From contig JAYQLX010000002.1 of assembly GCA_038143435.1 (NCBI GenBank), positions 1 through 64,000 on the forward strand: DNA of 64,000 bases. The letters run 5' to 3'. Origin of the DNA: UBA8337 sp038143435 (GTDB taxonomy: Bacteria > Pseudomonadota > Alphaproteobacteria > RS24). Shown piece after piece: positions 44,416-53,370 of the stretch. Position numbers and translations under genes: made by a program. The notes under the pieces are model-generated. The model saw nothing but the letters and a program-made list of their open reading frames with translations, did not search any database and was not told the DNA's origin. The number at the start of each line of letters is the position of its first letter. Positions within the stretch are counted from its first letter, which is position 1.

Positions 44416-45240
44416 ATGTTGGTTTTGCGGCACATTGCATTTTTGGCTGTTTTGGCGCTGGCCGCGCCATTGGTCATCGTGCCTGCCCATGCGCTGGTTG
44501 ACGGGCCGTGGATTGAGGAAGAACCGGCGCGCTATCGCATGATTGCCGCTGAGGTGGACGGCGCGCCCTATGCTGCTTTGCAAATGGACTTAAAGCCCGG
44601 TTGGCATACTTATTGGCGCTATCCGGGGGCCAGCGGCTTGGTGCCTGAATTTGATTTTGAAGGCAGCCGCAATATTGTCGTCGAAGAGCCGCTTTTCCCC
44701 GCGCCTTATTTTTTCGACGATGGGGTTGGCGGCTTTAACGGCTATAAGGGCGCTGCCGGTTTTGTTTTCCCATTGATTATGCAACCAAGCGGCGAATTGC
44801 ATATGCGCGGCATGATTGGCGTATGCCGCGAGGTTTGCGTGCCGATGAATGTGGCGCAAAATCTGGTTTTCAATCGCGACGGGCTGAAATCATCACCGCA
44901 TAAAGAGGCGATTGCCGCTTTGTTGAAGGCGCAGCCGCAAGAGCCGTCCAAAGATTTGGTCATTCGCTCGGCCAGTTTTGACGGCGTGTCGTTGCAATTT
45001 GTGGTTTCCGGCGTGGCGCTGGAAAATGTATCGGTCATCACCATTCCCGGCCCGCATGATATTATCGGCCTGCCGCGCATTGTCGGGCGCGATGAAGATG
45101 CATTTTTATTTGAAATTCCTGCCTGGTCAAAGCTTGACCATCCGCTCATAGGGCGTAAATTGACGTTCATCGTAAGAGCAGGCGCACGGGCCATCGAACA
45201 AGAAATTCAAGTGCGTGACCACCGCCTGCTGCCACAATAA
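44416..45240 (+). CDS. Exported DsbD N-terminal-domain-like protein
   Basis: Predicted periplasmic protein. Signal peptide (FLAVLALAAPLVIVPAHA) followed by an Ig-like domain of the kind found at the N-terminus of the thiol:disulfide reductase DsbD/ScsB: LKPGWHTYWRYPGASGLVPE near residue 55 and GVCREVCVPMN near residue 135, where the CxxxC cysteines match the DsbD-alpha redox pair. The membrane and thioredoxin parts of DsbD are absent, so it would need a separate electron donor. 274 residues; AAAGAGG before ATG 44416. The next gene, a peroxiredoxin, is 29 bases downstream, suggesting a redox unit. Confidence 0.85.
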   Translation: MLVLRHIAFLAVLALAAPLVIVPAHALVDGPWIEEEPARYRMIAAEVDGAPYAALQMDLKPGWHTYWRYPGASGLVPEFDFEGSRNIVVEEPLFPAPYFFDDGVGGFNGYKGAAGFVFPLIMQPSGELHMRGMIGVCREVCVPMNVAQNLVFNRDGLKSSPHKEAIAALLKAQPQEPSKDLVIRSASFDGVSLQFVVSGVALENVSVITIPGPHDIIGLPRIVGRDEDAFLFEIPAWSKLDHPLIGRKLTFIVRAGARAIEQEIQVRDHRLLPQ

Positions 45241-45269
45241 TCGCGCAAGCGAACTAAAGGGGATTAACC

Positions 45270-45758
45270 ATGACCATCAAACCTGGCGACAAGCTGCCTG
45301 ACGCAACCTTAATGCATTTGACCAATGCCGGACCGGCACCAATCAGCACGGAAGAATTATTCGGCGGCAAAACCGTCGCCCTATTTGCCGTGCCGGGCGC
45401 ATTCACACCGACCTGCTCAAACCAACATTTGCCGGGTTTTATCGAGAAATCAGAAGAATTGCGCGCCGCCGGTGTCGACACGATTGTTTGCATGTCTGTC
45501 AATGATGCTTTCGTGATGGGCGCTTGGGGCCAGCAGCAAGGGGCGGCCGGCAAAGTCATGATGGTCGGTGACGGCAATGCCGAATTGACGCAAAAAATGG
45601 GTTTGTCAGTCGACAGTTCCGGCTTCGGCATGGGCACGCGCTCGGTGCGCTTTTCCATGATTGTGCGTGATGGTGTTCTGGAAACATTGAACATTGAGCA
45701 AAATCCCGGCCAAGCGGTCGATAGCGGCGCTGAAAACCTGCTTAGCCAACTCGGCTGA
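45270..45758 (+). CDS. Peroxiredoxin of the Prx5 (AhpC/TSA, glutaredoxin-type) family
   Basis: Thiol peroxidase. The peroxidatic Cys lies in VPGAFTPTCSNQHLPGF (PxxxTxxC motif, about residue 48), followed by CMSVNDAFVMGAWG and GTRSVRFSMIVRDG, all typical of Prx5/PMP20 enzymes of 160 residues, which are reduced by glutathione/glutaredoxin or thioredoxin. No fused glutaredoxin domain. AAGGGGA precedes ATG 45270. The stop is one base from the end of the convergent rnhA. Confidence 0.95.
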   Translation: MTIKPGDKLPDATLMHLTNAGPAPISTEELFGGKTVALFAVPGAFTPTCSNQHLPGFIEKSEELRAAGVDTIVCMSVNDAFVMGAWGQQQGAAGKVMMVGDGNAELTQKMGLSVDSSGFGMGTRSVRFSMIVRDGVLETLNIEQNPGQAVDSGAENLLSQLG

Positions 45759-45759
45759 T

Positions 45760-46189
45760 TTACTGGTAAGGGGCCATGCCTTGTCGCGCCAGTTCATCGG
45801 CGCGTTCATTTCCGGCATGGCCTGCATGGCCTTTGACCCAGCGCCATTCAATTTGAATGGCGCTGCGCTTGGCTGTCCAATTCTTGCCATAAATCGACAT
45901 TCTTCACCGGCTTTTTGGCCGCGGTTTTCCAGCCGCGCGCTTTCCAGTTTTTGATCCAGCTGGTGATGCCGTCTTTGACATAGACACTATCGGTTGTCAG
46001 GCAGATGGTGCTGCCATCAGGCAGGCTTTTCAGCGCTTCAATGGCGGCTTGTAACTCCATGCGATTATTGGTGGTCTCGGCTGCGCCGCCGGTCAATTCA
46101 TTGTCGCCTTCGGGGCCTGATATCAGCGCTCCCCAACCACCCGGCCCGGGATTGCCCGAACACGCGCCATCGGTAAATATTTCATACAT
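45760..46189 (-). CDS. rnhA: Ribonuclease HI, one frameshift
   Basis: Cleaves RNA in RNA-DNA hybrids. Catalytic acids: FTDGACSGNPGPGGWGAL (Asp), NNRMELQAAIEAL (Glu), CLTTDSVYVKDGI (Asp), and in the second frame EWRWVKGHAGHAGNERADEL (His and Asp). The frame breaks at 45852-45854; reading AAA as AA on the minus strand gives QRHSIEWRWVKGH. The span is one over a multiple of three and the repaired length is about 142. The end MAPYQ and stop lie at 45760-45762. Three bases separate it from the upstream thrB. Confidence 0.94.
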
Positions 46190-46192
46190 GCG

Positions 46193-47165
46193 CTAGCTCT
46201 CCAATCCGTAATCGGCGGCGCCGGTGACGTGACGGTGAAACCGCAAACGGCGCAAATAATCGACCGGATTTTTCGGCACGACCAGCGCGTCTTCAGGTTG
46301 ATTGAGCCAATCATAAAGCCTTGTCGTCAAAAACCGCATGGCGGCACCGGCGGCCAATATGGGCAGGGCTTCAATCTCTTCTGCCGACATCGGACGCACC
46401 GATTGGTAACCGGCCAAAAGCGCGCGCGCTTTGGTAATGTTGAAATTGACATCGGCCTCAAAACACCAGGCATTGAGCATAATGGCGAGGTCATAAGCCA
46501 GCATATCGTGACAGGCGAAATAAAAATCAATCAGCCCGCTCACATCACCTTTTTCAAAAAACACATTATCGGGGAACAAGTCGGCATGAATCACCCCCTC
46601 GGGCAGACCTTGCGGCCAAGCCGTTTCGAGACGCGCCAATTCTTGGCTCATAAAATCGGCCAAGCCGGGGCTGGCCTCATCGGCGCGCGCTTGGCTGGCT
46701 TCAAACAAATTGCGCCAATTTTCGGGCCCTTGCCGATTGGTGCGGCGCATATCGAAACCGGCACCGGCCAAATGCAGTTCGGCCAATGCAGCGCCGACGG
46801 CGCGGCATTGTTGCGGTTTCGGGGTTATCGTGCCGCGGCCGGGCAGAAAGCTGACCAGCGCCGCCGGTCGCTCAACCAATTGCCCCAACACGGTGCCGTT
46901 TTGCTGCGCAATCGGGGTCGGGCAATTAATTCCCTGAGCCGCCAAATGCTGCATCAATCCCAAAAAATACGGCAAGTCATCGGGGTTCACGCCGGTCGCC
47001 GTGTCTTCATAAATGGTCAGAATATATTTTTCATTATGGGTTTCGACGATGAAATTACTGTTCTGCACACCCGCCGCAATGCCCTTAAAGTCGGTCACTT
47101 GGCAAGGCATAATCAGCCATGAAATCGGCCAATTGCGTTTCATTGATTTGCGTAAAAACGGCCAT
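46193..47165 (-). CDS. thrB: Homoserine kinase, APH-fold type, one frameshift
   Basis: Phosphorylates homoserine for threonine synthesis. The alphaproteobacterial enzyme belongs to the aminoglycoside-phosphotransferase fold: FKGIAAGVQNSNFIVET near the start, VIHADLFPDNVFFEKGDVSG with the catalytic Asp/Asn, and LIDFYFACHDMLAYDLAI. The true N-terminus (MAVFTQINETQLADFMADYA, from ATG 47165, GGAG upstream) is in another frame; one surplus A at 47099-47100 (plus-strand TT) accounts for the break and the span is one over a multiple of three. Order ispH, thrB, rnhA on the same strand is a familiar alphaproteobacterial cluster. Confidence 0.93.
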
Positions 47166-47200
47166 TTATGCGCTCCGCAATTGGCGCGGCAATTTAAAGT

Positions 47201-48115
47201 TCACATGTTCGTCATCGCCCATCCATTTCGCTTGACCGATAGGGTAAAGCGGGCGGCGAAAGCGTCAATCACTTCTTGGGTAATTTCTTCGGGCGCAGAG
47301 GCACCGGCTGTCAGGCCGATATGCTCGGCTTCGGCCATTTGCGCCCAGTCAATATCGTCAGCACTGCCGATCAGCATGGCGCGCGGGCAGCCCGATTGTC
47401 GCGCCACTTCGACAAGACGCTGCGAGTTTGAGCTATTGCTTGCCCCAATGACCAAAACGCAATCGGTTTCACCGGCCAAAGCCTGCACCGCTTGTTGCCG
47501 ATTGGTGGTGGCGTAGCAAATATCATCCTTATGCGGTTCGGCAATATCGGGAAAGCGCGCCTTTAATGCCGCGACAATATCTGCCGTATCGCTGACCGAC
47601 AGCGTGGTTTGCGTGGCATAGGCCAGCCCGCCATCAGGCGGCGACACGGTTTCGGCATCGTCAATTGTTTCAACCAGCGTAATGGCACCATCAGGCACTT
47701 GCCCCATTGTGCCGACCACTTCGGGATGACCGGCATGGCCGATGAGCAAAATATGGCGGTTATTTTCAAAATGACGTTCGGTTTCAATATGCACTTTCGA
47801 CACTAAAGGGCAGGTCGCATCGAGCCAGTTCAAGCCGCGCCTATCCGCCGCTTGCGGCACGGCTTTGGGCACGCCATGCGCTGAAAAAATCACCGGCCTG
47901 TCATCGGGCACAGCCTCCAACTCATCGACAAAAACCGCGCCCTTATCGCGCAAACCGTCAACCACGCGCTTATTGTGCACGATTTCATGGCGCACATAGA
48001 CAGGCGCACCGAATTGCTTCAATGCTTCCTCGACAATCAACACGGCGCGGTCGACGCCGGCGCAAAAGCCGCGCGGTTTTGCGAGGGTTAACGTCATGGC
48101 CTTTTTGTCGGACAC
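47201..48115 (-). CDS. ispH: 4-hydroxy-3-methylbut-2-enyl diphosphate reductase
   Basis: Last step of the MEP isoprenoid pathway, an iron-sulfur enzyme giving IPP and DMAPP. Cluster cysteines: LAKPRGFCAGVDRAVLIVEE, WLDATCPLVSKVHIE and DDICYATTNRQQAV. Also VRHEIVHNKRVVDGL, FSAHGVPKAV and IGASNSSNSQRLVEVA for diphosphate binding. GTG 48115 with AAAGGAAG upstream is chosen over the longer frame; 304 residues. It supplies prenyl precursors for the UbiA and CtaB enzymes encoded in this window. Confidence 0.96.
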   Translation of the reverse strand: MSDKKAMTLTLAKPRGFCAGVDRAVLIVEEALKQFGAPVYVRHEIVHNKRVVDGLRDKGAVFVDELEAVPDDRPVIFSAHGVPKAVPQAADRRGLNWLDATCPLVSKVHIETERHFENNRHILLIGHAGHPEVVGTMGQVPDGAITLVETIDDAETVSPPDGGLAYATQTTLSVSDTADIVAALKARFPDIAEPHKDDICYATTNRQQAVQALAGETDCVLVIGASNSSNSQRLVEVARQSGCPRAMLIGSADDIDWAQMAEAEHIGLTAGASAPEEITQEVIDAFAARFTLSVKRNGWAMTNM

Positions 48116-48216
48116 GCTCGAGCTTCCTTTACAGTAACAAGTGAATGTTTTATTGAATGAGCCGCGCGCCGCGTCAAGCTGTTTGCGCATCGGGCAAATC
48201 TGGAGAAGGTCATTTT

Positions 48217-48727
48217 ATGGCTTTAATTTCGGCGCTGAAAATCGTTCAAATCTTCCCGTTGATTGCGGTTCTGGGGCTTGGTCTTTTTTGTCGGCCTGTC
48301 TCGGTGTTGATGTTGACGAAGTGGTTCAGCGCCAATGCCCCGGTGTCAGCGTTTTGAACACGGCCGACCGGCTTGTGGTCGATGGTTCAACCATTGAAAT
48401 CGACTCGGCGCGATTGAAATGTTTCATCAATCGCGACAATGAAGATGAATTGCTGGCCGCGGTGACTTTGCGTGGGCGCGCCGATAAGAAGGGCCAAGTG
48501 CCGCTTTTTCTGGCTGCACTGAACGAAAATGACGCCATGACTCAGCCGCACTCAATATAAGGTTGCTGGCTCAGTGGCGGGGATTTGAAATTACGCTGCC
48601 TAACATGGCTTATGGTGAAAAGGGCAATGAACGAAAGCCGCGTTTGGTGATCGGGTTTGTGCTGACACAAGAGCAATTGGCCGCCAATCGCGCTTTTTAT
48701 CTCGAAAAATTGGGTCTGGGTGACTGA
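48217..48727 (+). CDS. Unrecognised lipoprotein, two frameshifts
   Basis: No family recognised. ATG 48217 follows GGAGAAGG. The signal sequence (ALKIVQIFPLIAVLGLGLF) runs into another frame at a six-T run (48284-48289); one more T gives LGLGLFLSACLGVDVDE, a clear lipobox with the lipidated Cys. The body then reads CPGVSVLNTADRLVVDGSTI and AAVTLRGRADKKGQVPLFL. A second missing base near 48530-48555 leads into RGFEITLPNMAYGEKGNERK and PRLVIGFVLTQEQLAANRAF, ending at TGA 48727. The span is one over a multiple of three, consistent with two missing bases. Repaired length is about 170. It is divergent from ispH and upstream of the gcv riboswitch. Confidence 0.7.
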
Positions 48728-48762
48728 TACACAACAGATTTGCCCTGCGACGCGATGAGCAT

Positions 48763-48791
48763 TTGACTCCCTTCGACTCCCAACCTACTTT
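48763..48791 (+). promoter_or_regulatory. Putative promoter of the glycine cleavage operon with two GANTC sites
   Basis: TTGACT (48763-48768) and TACTTT (48786-48791) are spaced by 17 bases and would start transcription about ten bases before the riboswitch. GACTC, a GANTC methylation site, occurs at 48765-48769 and again at 48775-48779, one on the -35 edge and one in the spacer. Confidence 0.5.
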
Positions 48792-48806
48792 CCAAGCACA
48801 AGTGAC

Positions 48807-48970
48807 CTTCACGGGAGACATCGCTGCAAAGCGAGGCCGAAGGAGCAACCGCCCTCGGAAACTCTCAGGCAAAAGGACCGTGAAGCGATGACACTCTGGA
48901 AAGCAGTCGGCATGATGCGCGGCTCACCGAAGGGGTAAATCTCTCAGGTTCAGGCGACAGAGGAGGGCGA
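48807..48970 (+). ncRNA. Tandem glycine riboswitch
   Basis: Two glycine aptamers in series upstream of gcvT. Aptamer 1 is closed by a perfect 8-bp P1 stem (48807-48814 with 48878-48885) and contains the conserved GGAGA, GAGGCCGAAGGAGCAA and CTCTCAGGCAAAAGGACCG elements. Aptamer 2 follows at once (about 48886-48968) with ACTCTGGAAAGC, CCGAAGGGGTAAATCTCTCAGG and GGCGACAGAGG. Glycine binding is known for this class to switch gcv expression on; an intrinsic-terminator hairpin directly downstream is the likely output. Confidence 0.95.
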
Positions 48971-48998
48971 AATCGGAATGGTTCCGATTGCGCTTTTT
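48971..48998 (+). terminator. Riboswitch expression platform: intrinsic terminator
   Basis: A perfect 8-bp stem (48971-48978 with 48982-48989) and 3-base loop is followed by GCGCTTTTT, just after aptamer 2 and 15 bases before the gcvT start. It suits a transcriptional ON switch: without glycine the hairpin stops transcription. Confidence 0.7.
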
Positions 48999-49012
48999 GG
49001 AGTCGTGACAGG

Positions 49013-50125
49013 GTGAACGCACCGCTGACATTAAAGAAAACACCGCTACATGCGCTGCATGGCGAATTGGGTGCCAAAATGGTGCCTTTCGCAGGCTATG
49101 ATATGCCGGTGCAATATCCGCTCGGCGTGATGAAAGAACATGTTCACACGCGCGAAAAGGCCGGGCTGTTCGATGTTTCGCATATGGGACAAGCCAAATT
49201 GATAGCGCATCGGGGCGATGCGGCGGTCTTGTTTGAAGAGCTTGTGCCGGGCGGCATTACCTCGCTGAAAGACGGGTTTATGCGTTATACGCAATTGACC
49301 GATGATAAGGGCGGCATTCTTGATGATTTAATGGCGACGCGCTTTGGCGACACGCTGTGGCTGGTCGTCAATGCGGCCTGCAAAGACACTGATTTTGCCC
49401 ATATTGCCGCCAAGCTGGACGGGCGCGCCACGCTGGAAATTGCGCCGCGCGCTTTATTGGCCCTGCAAGGGCCGAAAGCGGAGGCGGTGCTGGCAGAATT
49501 GATGCCGGCAGCGCAAGAGCTTGTGTTCATGCAAGGCGTATGGAGCGATTGGCAGGGCGCGGAGGTGTTGATTTCGCGCTGCGGTTATACCGGCGAAGAC
49601 GGTTATGAAATTTCAATCGCCGAAGACAAGGCGGAAGCATTGGCCAAAGCGCTTTTGGCGTATGATGATGTCGAAGCCATTGGCTTGGGCGCGCGCGACA
49701 GCCTGCGTTTGGAAGTGGGGCTATGCCTTTATGGCCATGATATTGATACCGGCACGACCTTGGCCGAAGCTGACCTGATGTGGTCGGTGCCCAAGCGGCG
49801 TCGCGACAATGGCGATTTTCCCGGTGCCGCCATTATCAACGAACAAATTGCCAATGGCATGGCGAAACGCCGTGTCGGTATTTTGCCTGAAGGCCGCGCA
49901 CCGGCGCGCGAAGGCACGGAAATTCAAAATGCTGATGGCGAAACCATCGGCACAGTGACCAGTGGCGGCTTTGGCCCGACTTTGGGTGGCCCATTGGCGA
50001 TGGGCTATGTGCCGCCAAGCTATGCCGAGGCGGGCACTGAAATTCAATTGATTGTCAGGGGCAAGGCCATGCCGGCGCGTATCGCCGCCATGCCGTTTGT
50101 CCCGCAAAATTACAAAAAGGGGTAA
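49013..50125 (+). CDS. gcvT: Glycine cleavage system T protein (aminomethyltransferase)
   Basis: Releases ammonia from the aminomethyl-lipoyl intermediate and forms methylene-tetrahydrofolate. Seen: LHALHGELGAKMVPFAGYDM, GLFDVSHMGQAKL, YTQLTDDKGGILDDLMATRF and CGYTGEDGYEISI; the C-terminal barrel has GTVTSGGFGPTLGGPLAMGY. GTG 49013 lies ten bases after a GGAG. 370 residues. First gene of gcvT-gcvH-gcvPA-gcvPB, under the riboswitch; gcvH starts four bases after its stop. Confidence 0.97.
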   Translation: MNAPLTLKKTPLHALHGELGAKMVPFAGYDMPVQYPLGVMKEHVHTREKAGLFDVSHMGQAKLIAHRGDAAVLFEELVPGGITSLKDGFMRYTQLTDDKGGILDDLMATRFGDTLWLVVNAACKDTDFAHIAAKLDGRATLEIAPRALLALQGPKAEAVLAELMPAAQELVFMQGVWSDWQGAEVLISRCGYTGEDGYEISIAEDKAEALAKALLAYDDVEAIGLGARDSLRLEVGLCLYGHDIDTGTTLAEADLMWSVPKRRRDNGDFPGAAIINEQIANGMAKRRVGILPEGRAPAREGTEIQNADGETIGTVTSGGFGPTLGGPLAMGYVPPSYAEAGTEIQLIVRGKAMPARIAAMPFVPQNYKKG

Positions 50126-50129
50126 GGCC

Positions 50130-50505
50130 ATGAGCAAAAAATTCACCAAAGACCATGAATGGATCAGCCTTGAGGGCGATGTCGCAACGGTCGGCATTAC
50201 CGATTATGCGCAATCGCCAATTGGGCGATGTGGTTTTCGTCGAAGTGCCGGAAGCGGGCAAGCAGGTTGCCAAAGGCGATGATGCGGCGGTGGTCGAAAG
50301 CGTCAAAGCGGCCTCTGAGGTCTATGCGCCGGTCTCCGGCGAAGTGGTTGAAGGCAATGGCGATTTGGAAGGCAATCCGGCTTTGCTCAATGAAGATGCC
50401 GATAATGCCGGTTGGTTTTTCAAAATGAAATTGGCCGATGCCGGAGAGCTCGACGAATTGATGGATGAAGCGGCTTATGCCGATTATGTGAAGGAACTGG
50501 ACTGA
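50130..50505 (+). CDS. gcvH: Glycine cleavage system H protein, one frameshift
   Basis: Lipoyl carrier of the glycine cleavage complex. MSKKFTKDHEWISLEGDVAT and VGITDYAQ are in the first frame; LGDVVFVEVPEAGKQVAKGD, the lipoyl-lysine segment AAVVESVKAASEVYAPVSGE and GWFFKMKLADAGELDELM are in the second. Reading CC at 50217-50218 as C gives DYAQSQLGDVVFVEV, the universal pattern; the span is one over a multiple of three. Repaired length is about 124. The stop overlaps the gcvPA start by one base. Confidence 0.95.
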
Positions 50506-51848
50506 TGCGTTACCTCCCCCTCACCGATGCCGACCGCCAGAGCATGCTGGCGACAATCGGAGCCGGTCAAATAGATGATTTATTTGTCGATGTGCCCGAA
50601 GCGGCGCGCCGCGACGGCACGGTCGAACTGCCGCGCCATCAGGGCGAAATGCAGGTTGAACGCCAGCTTTCGGCAATGGCGGCGAAAAACATGACGGCGT
50701 CTGCCGTGCCGTTCTTTTGCGGCGCGGGCGCGTATAAGCACCATGTGCCGGCCACGGTTGACCATATTATCCAGCGCTCGGAATTTCTGACCAGCTATAC
50801 GCCTTACCAGCCGGAAATTACGCAAGGCACGTTGCAATATCTTTTTGAGTTTCAAACCCAAGTCAGCGAATTGACCGGCATGCCGGTGGCCAATGCCTCC
50901 ATGTATGACGGTTCGACGGCGACCGCCGAGGCGGTGTTGATGGCGCATCGCGTGAAGCGCAAAAGCCGCGCGGTTTTGTCGGGGCGCTTGCATCCGCATT
51001 ACACGGCGGTGATTGAAAACCTGTCTGAAATGGGCGGCTTTGCATTGGCGCAAGCCGATATGGCACCGCAGGGTGCGGAAGATTTAATCGCCCTGATTGA
51101 CGATGACACCAGCTGTGTTGTCGTGCAAAACCCTGATTTCTTCGGCAATATTGCCGATTTCGCCAATCTGGCTGCCGACGTGCAGGCCAAAGATTGCTTG
51201 CTGATTGTCGCCGTGCCGGAAGTCGTCTCGCTCGGTCTTTTAAAACGTCCCGGCGATATGGGCGCTGATATTGTCACCGGCGAAGGCCAGTCAATCGGTG
51301 GCGGGCTGAACTTTGGCGGGCCTTATGTCGGCCTGTTTGCCGCGCATGATAAATATATCCGGCAAATGCCGGGACGGCTTTGCGGTGAGACGGTTGATGC
51401 TGATGGCCAGCGCGGTTTCGTGCTGACGCTATCGACGCGTGAGCAGCATATTCGCCGCGATAAGGCGACGTCGAATATTTGCACCAATTCAGGGCTGTGT
51501 TCATTGGCCTTCACCGCGCATATGACGCTGCTGGGCGGCAAGGGCTTGCGTCAGCTGGCGCAACTTAATCATGCCCGCGCCGTGCAATTGGCCGATGCGC
51601 TGGGCGCGATTGACGGCGTTGAGATTTTGACCGATGCGTTTTTCAACGAGTTCAGCCTGCGGGTCAAAGGCGATGCGGCCAGCATTGTCGATGCGCTGGC
51701 CGAAAAAAATGTGCTCGGCGGCGTGCCGGTATCGCGGCTTGCCCCTGATGCCGGTCTTGATGATGTGTTGGTGGTCGCCGCCACGGAAGCCAATACACAA
51801 GATGATATTGCTGCCTTTGCGGCAGCTTTGAAGGAGGTGCTGGCATGA
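50505..51848 (+). CDS. gcvPA: Glycine dehydrogenase (decarboxylating) subunit 1
   Basis: N-terminal half of the split P protein, which decarboxylates glycine on PLP. The fold is PLP-transferase-like without the Schiff-base lysine. Seen: MRYLPLTDADRQSMLATIGA, FFCGAGAYKHHVPATVDHII, LTGMPVANASMYDGSTATAE and STREQHIRRDKATSNICTNS (conserved end of the large domain). 447 residues, as usual for the two-subunit form. Its stop overlaps the gcvPB start (ATGA), in keeping with a stoichiometric complex. Confidence 0.97.
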   Translation: MRYLPLTDADRQSMLATIGAGQIDDLFVDVPEAARRDGTVELPRHQGEMQVERQLSAMAAKNMTASAVPFFCGAGAYKHHVPATVDHIIQRSEFLTSYTPYQPEITQGTLQYLFEFQTQVSELTGMPVANASMYDGSTATAEAVLMAHRVKRKSRAVLSGRLHPHYTAVIENLSEMGGFALAQADMAPQGAEDLIALIDDDTSCVVVQNPDFFGNIADFANLAADVQAKDCLLIVAVPEVVSLGLLKRPGDMGADIVTGEGQSIGGGLNFGGPYVGLFAAHDKYIRQMPGRLCGETVDADGQRGFVLTLSTREQHIRRDKATSNICTNSGLCSLAFTAHMTLLGGKGLRQLAQLNHARAVQLADALGAIDGVEILTDAFFNEFSLRVKGDAASIVDALAEKNVLGGVPVSRLAPDAGLDDVLVVAATEANTQDDIAAFAAALKEVLA

Positions 51849-53362
51849 GTGAGAAGCAAACCTTTACCGGCAATCGCGGTCTGCAATTGGAAGAGCCGTT
51901 GATTTTTGAAATCGGCTCTTATGAAAATTGCGGCGTTGATTTGGAAGATGTGCCGCAAACCGAAACGCGTCTCGGCGATTGCGCAGCGCCGGGCGATATT
52001 GATTTGCCGGGTCTTTCAGAGCCGGAAGCGATGCGCCATTTTGTGCGCCTGAGCCAGAAAAACCATGCCATTGATGCCGGGCTTTATCCGCTCGGCTCGT
52101 GCACCATGAAGCACAATCCGCGCCTCAATGAGAAAATGGCGCGGCTGCCCGGCTTTAGCGATATTCACCCGCTGCAACCGCAAAGCACGGTGCAGGGCGC
52201 ATTGGCGCTGATGGACGAATTGGCGCATTGGTTGAAAACATTGACCGGCATGCCGGAAGTGGCGTTGTCGCCTAAGGCCGGTGCGCATGGCGAGCTGTGC
52301 GGCATGATGGCCATTCGTGCCGCCATTGAGGCGAAAGGCGAATTGGCAACCCGCACGCGCGTGCTGGTGCCGGAATCGGCGCACGGCACAAACCCCGCCA
52401 CGGCCGCTTTGCTTGGCTTTAAAGTCGATGGCATTCCGGCCGATGCGTCGGGCCGTGTCGATTTGGCCGCCTTCAAAGAAAAGCTGGGCGATGATGTTGC
52501 CGCCATTATGCTGACCAACCCCAATACATGCGGGCTTTTTGAGCGCGACATTATCGAGATTGCCGATGCGCTGCATGAAGCCGGTGGCTATTTTTATTGC
52601 GACGGGGCCAATTTCAACGCCATTGTCGGGCGCGTGCGCCCCGGTGATTTGGGCGTCGATGCCATGCATATCAATCTGCACAAAACTTTCTCCACCCCGC
52701 ATGGTGGCGGTGGCCCGGGTTCCGGCCCGACGGTTTTGTCAGAACGCCTCGCGCCTTTCGCGCCGCTGCCCTATGTGGAAGCCGGTGATAACGGCTTGCG
52801 TTTGGTTGAAAATAATGGCGATGCGGCGCAGCAACCTTTCGGGCGCATGGTCGCCTTTCATGGCCAAATGGGCATGTATGTGCGCGCCTTGTCTTACATG
52901 ATGAGCCACGGCGCAGATGGGCTGCGGCAGGTTGCTGAAGATGCCGTGCTCAATGCCAATTATGTGCTGGCCAGCTTGAAAGATGTGATGAGTGCGCCGT
53001 TTGAAGGCCCGTGCATGCATGAAGCCTTGTTCGATGACGGGTTTTTGAAAGATACGGAGGTCGACACGCTCGACTTTGCCAAAGCGATGATTGATGAGGG
53101 CTATCACCCGATGACCATGTATTTCCCGTTGGTTGTGCATGGCGCCATGTTGATTGAGCCGACCGAGACCGAAAGCAAGGCCTCTTTGGATTTGTTCATT
53201 GCAACCATGCGCGATTTGGTGCGCGGGGCGAAAGAGGGCGACACGGCACGCTTTAAAAATGCGCCGGAACTGGCCCCACGTCGTCGTTTGGACGAAACCT
53301 TGGCGGCGCGCAATCCGGTTTTGCGCTGGCAGTCCCCGGAAGCCAAGCAAGCAGCCGAATAG
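51845..53362 (+). CDS. gcvPB: Glycine dehydrogenase (decarboxylating) subunit 2
   Basis: PLP-carrying half of the split P protein. The cofactor lysine is in MHINLHKTFSTPHGGGGPGS (about residue 280), preceded by ANFNAIVGRVRPGDLGVDAM. The N-terminal block is YPLGSCTMKHNPRLNEKMAR; LVPESAHGTNPATAALLG is the PLP-phosphate region. 505 residues. Start ATG 51845 overlaps the gcvPA stop. Last gene of the operon; rnhB starts eight bases later on the same strand. Confidence 0.97.
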   Translation: MSEKQTFTGNRGLQLEEPLIFEIGSYENCGVDLEDVPQTETRLGDCAAPGDIDLPGLSEPEAMRHFVRLSQKNHAIDAGLYPLGSCTMKHNPRLNEKMARLPGFSDIHPLQPQSTVQGALALMDELAHWLKTLTGMPEVALSPKAGAHGELCGMMAIRAAIEAKGELATRTRVLVPESAHGTNPATAALLGFKVDGIPADASGRVDLAAFKEKLGDDVAAIMLTNPNTCGLFERDIIEIADALHEAGGYFYCDGANFNAIVGRVRPGDLGVDAMHINLHKTFSTPHGGGGPGSGPTVLSERLAPFAPLPYVEAGDNGLRLVENNGDAAQQPFGRMVAFHGQMGMYVRALSYMMSHGADGLRQVAEDAVLNANYVLASLKDVMSAPFEGPCMHEALFDDGFLKDTEVDTLDFAKAMIDEGYHPMTMYFPLVVHGAMLIEPTETESKASLDLFIATMRDLVRGAKEGDTARFKNAPELAPRRRLDETLAARNPVLRWQSPEAKQAAE

Positions 53363-53370
53363 GCGCGGGC

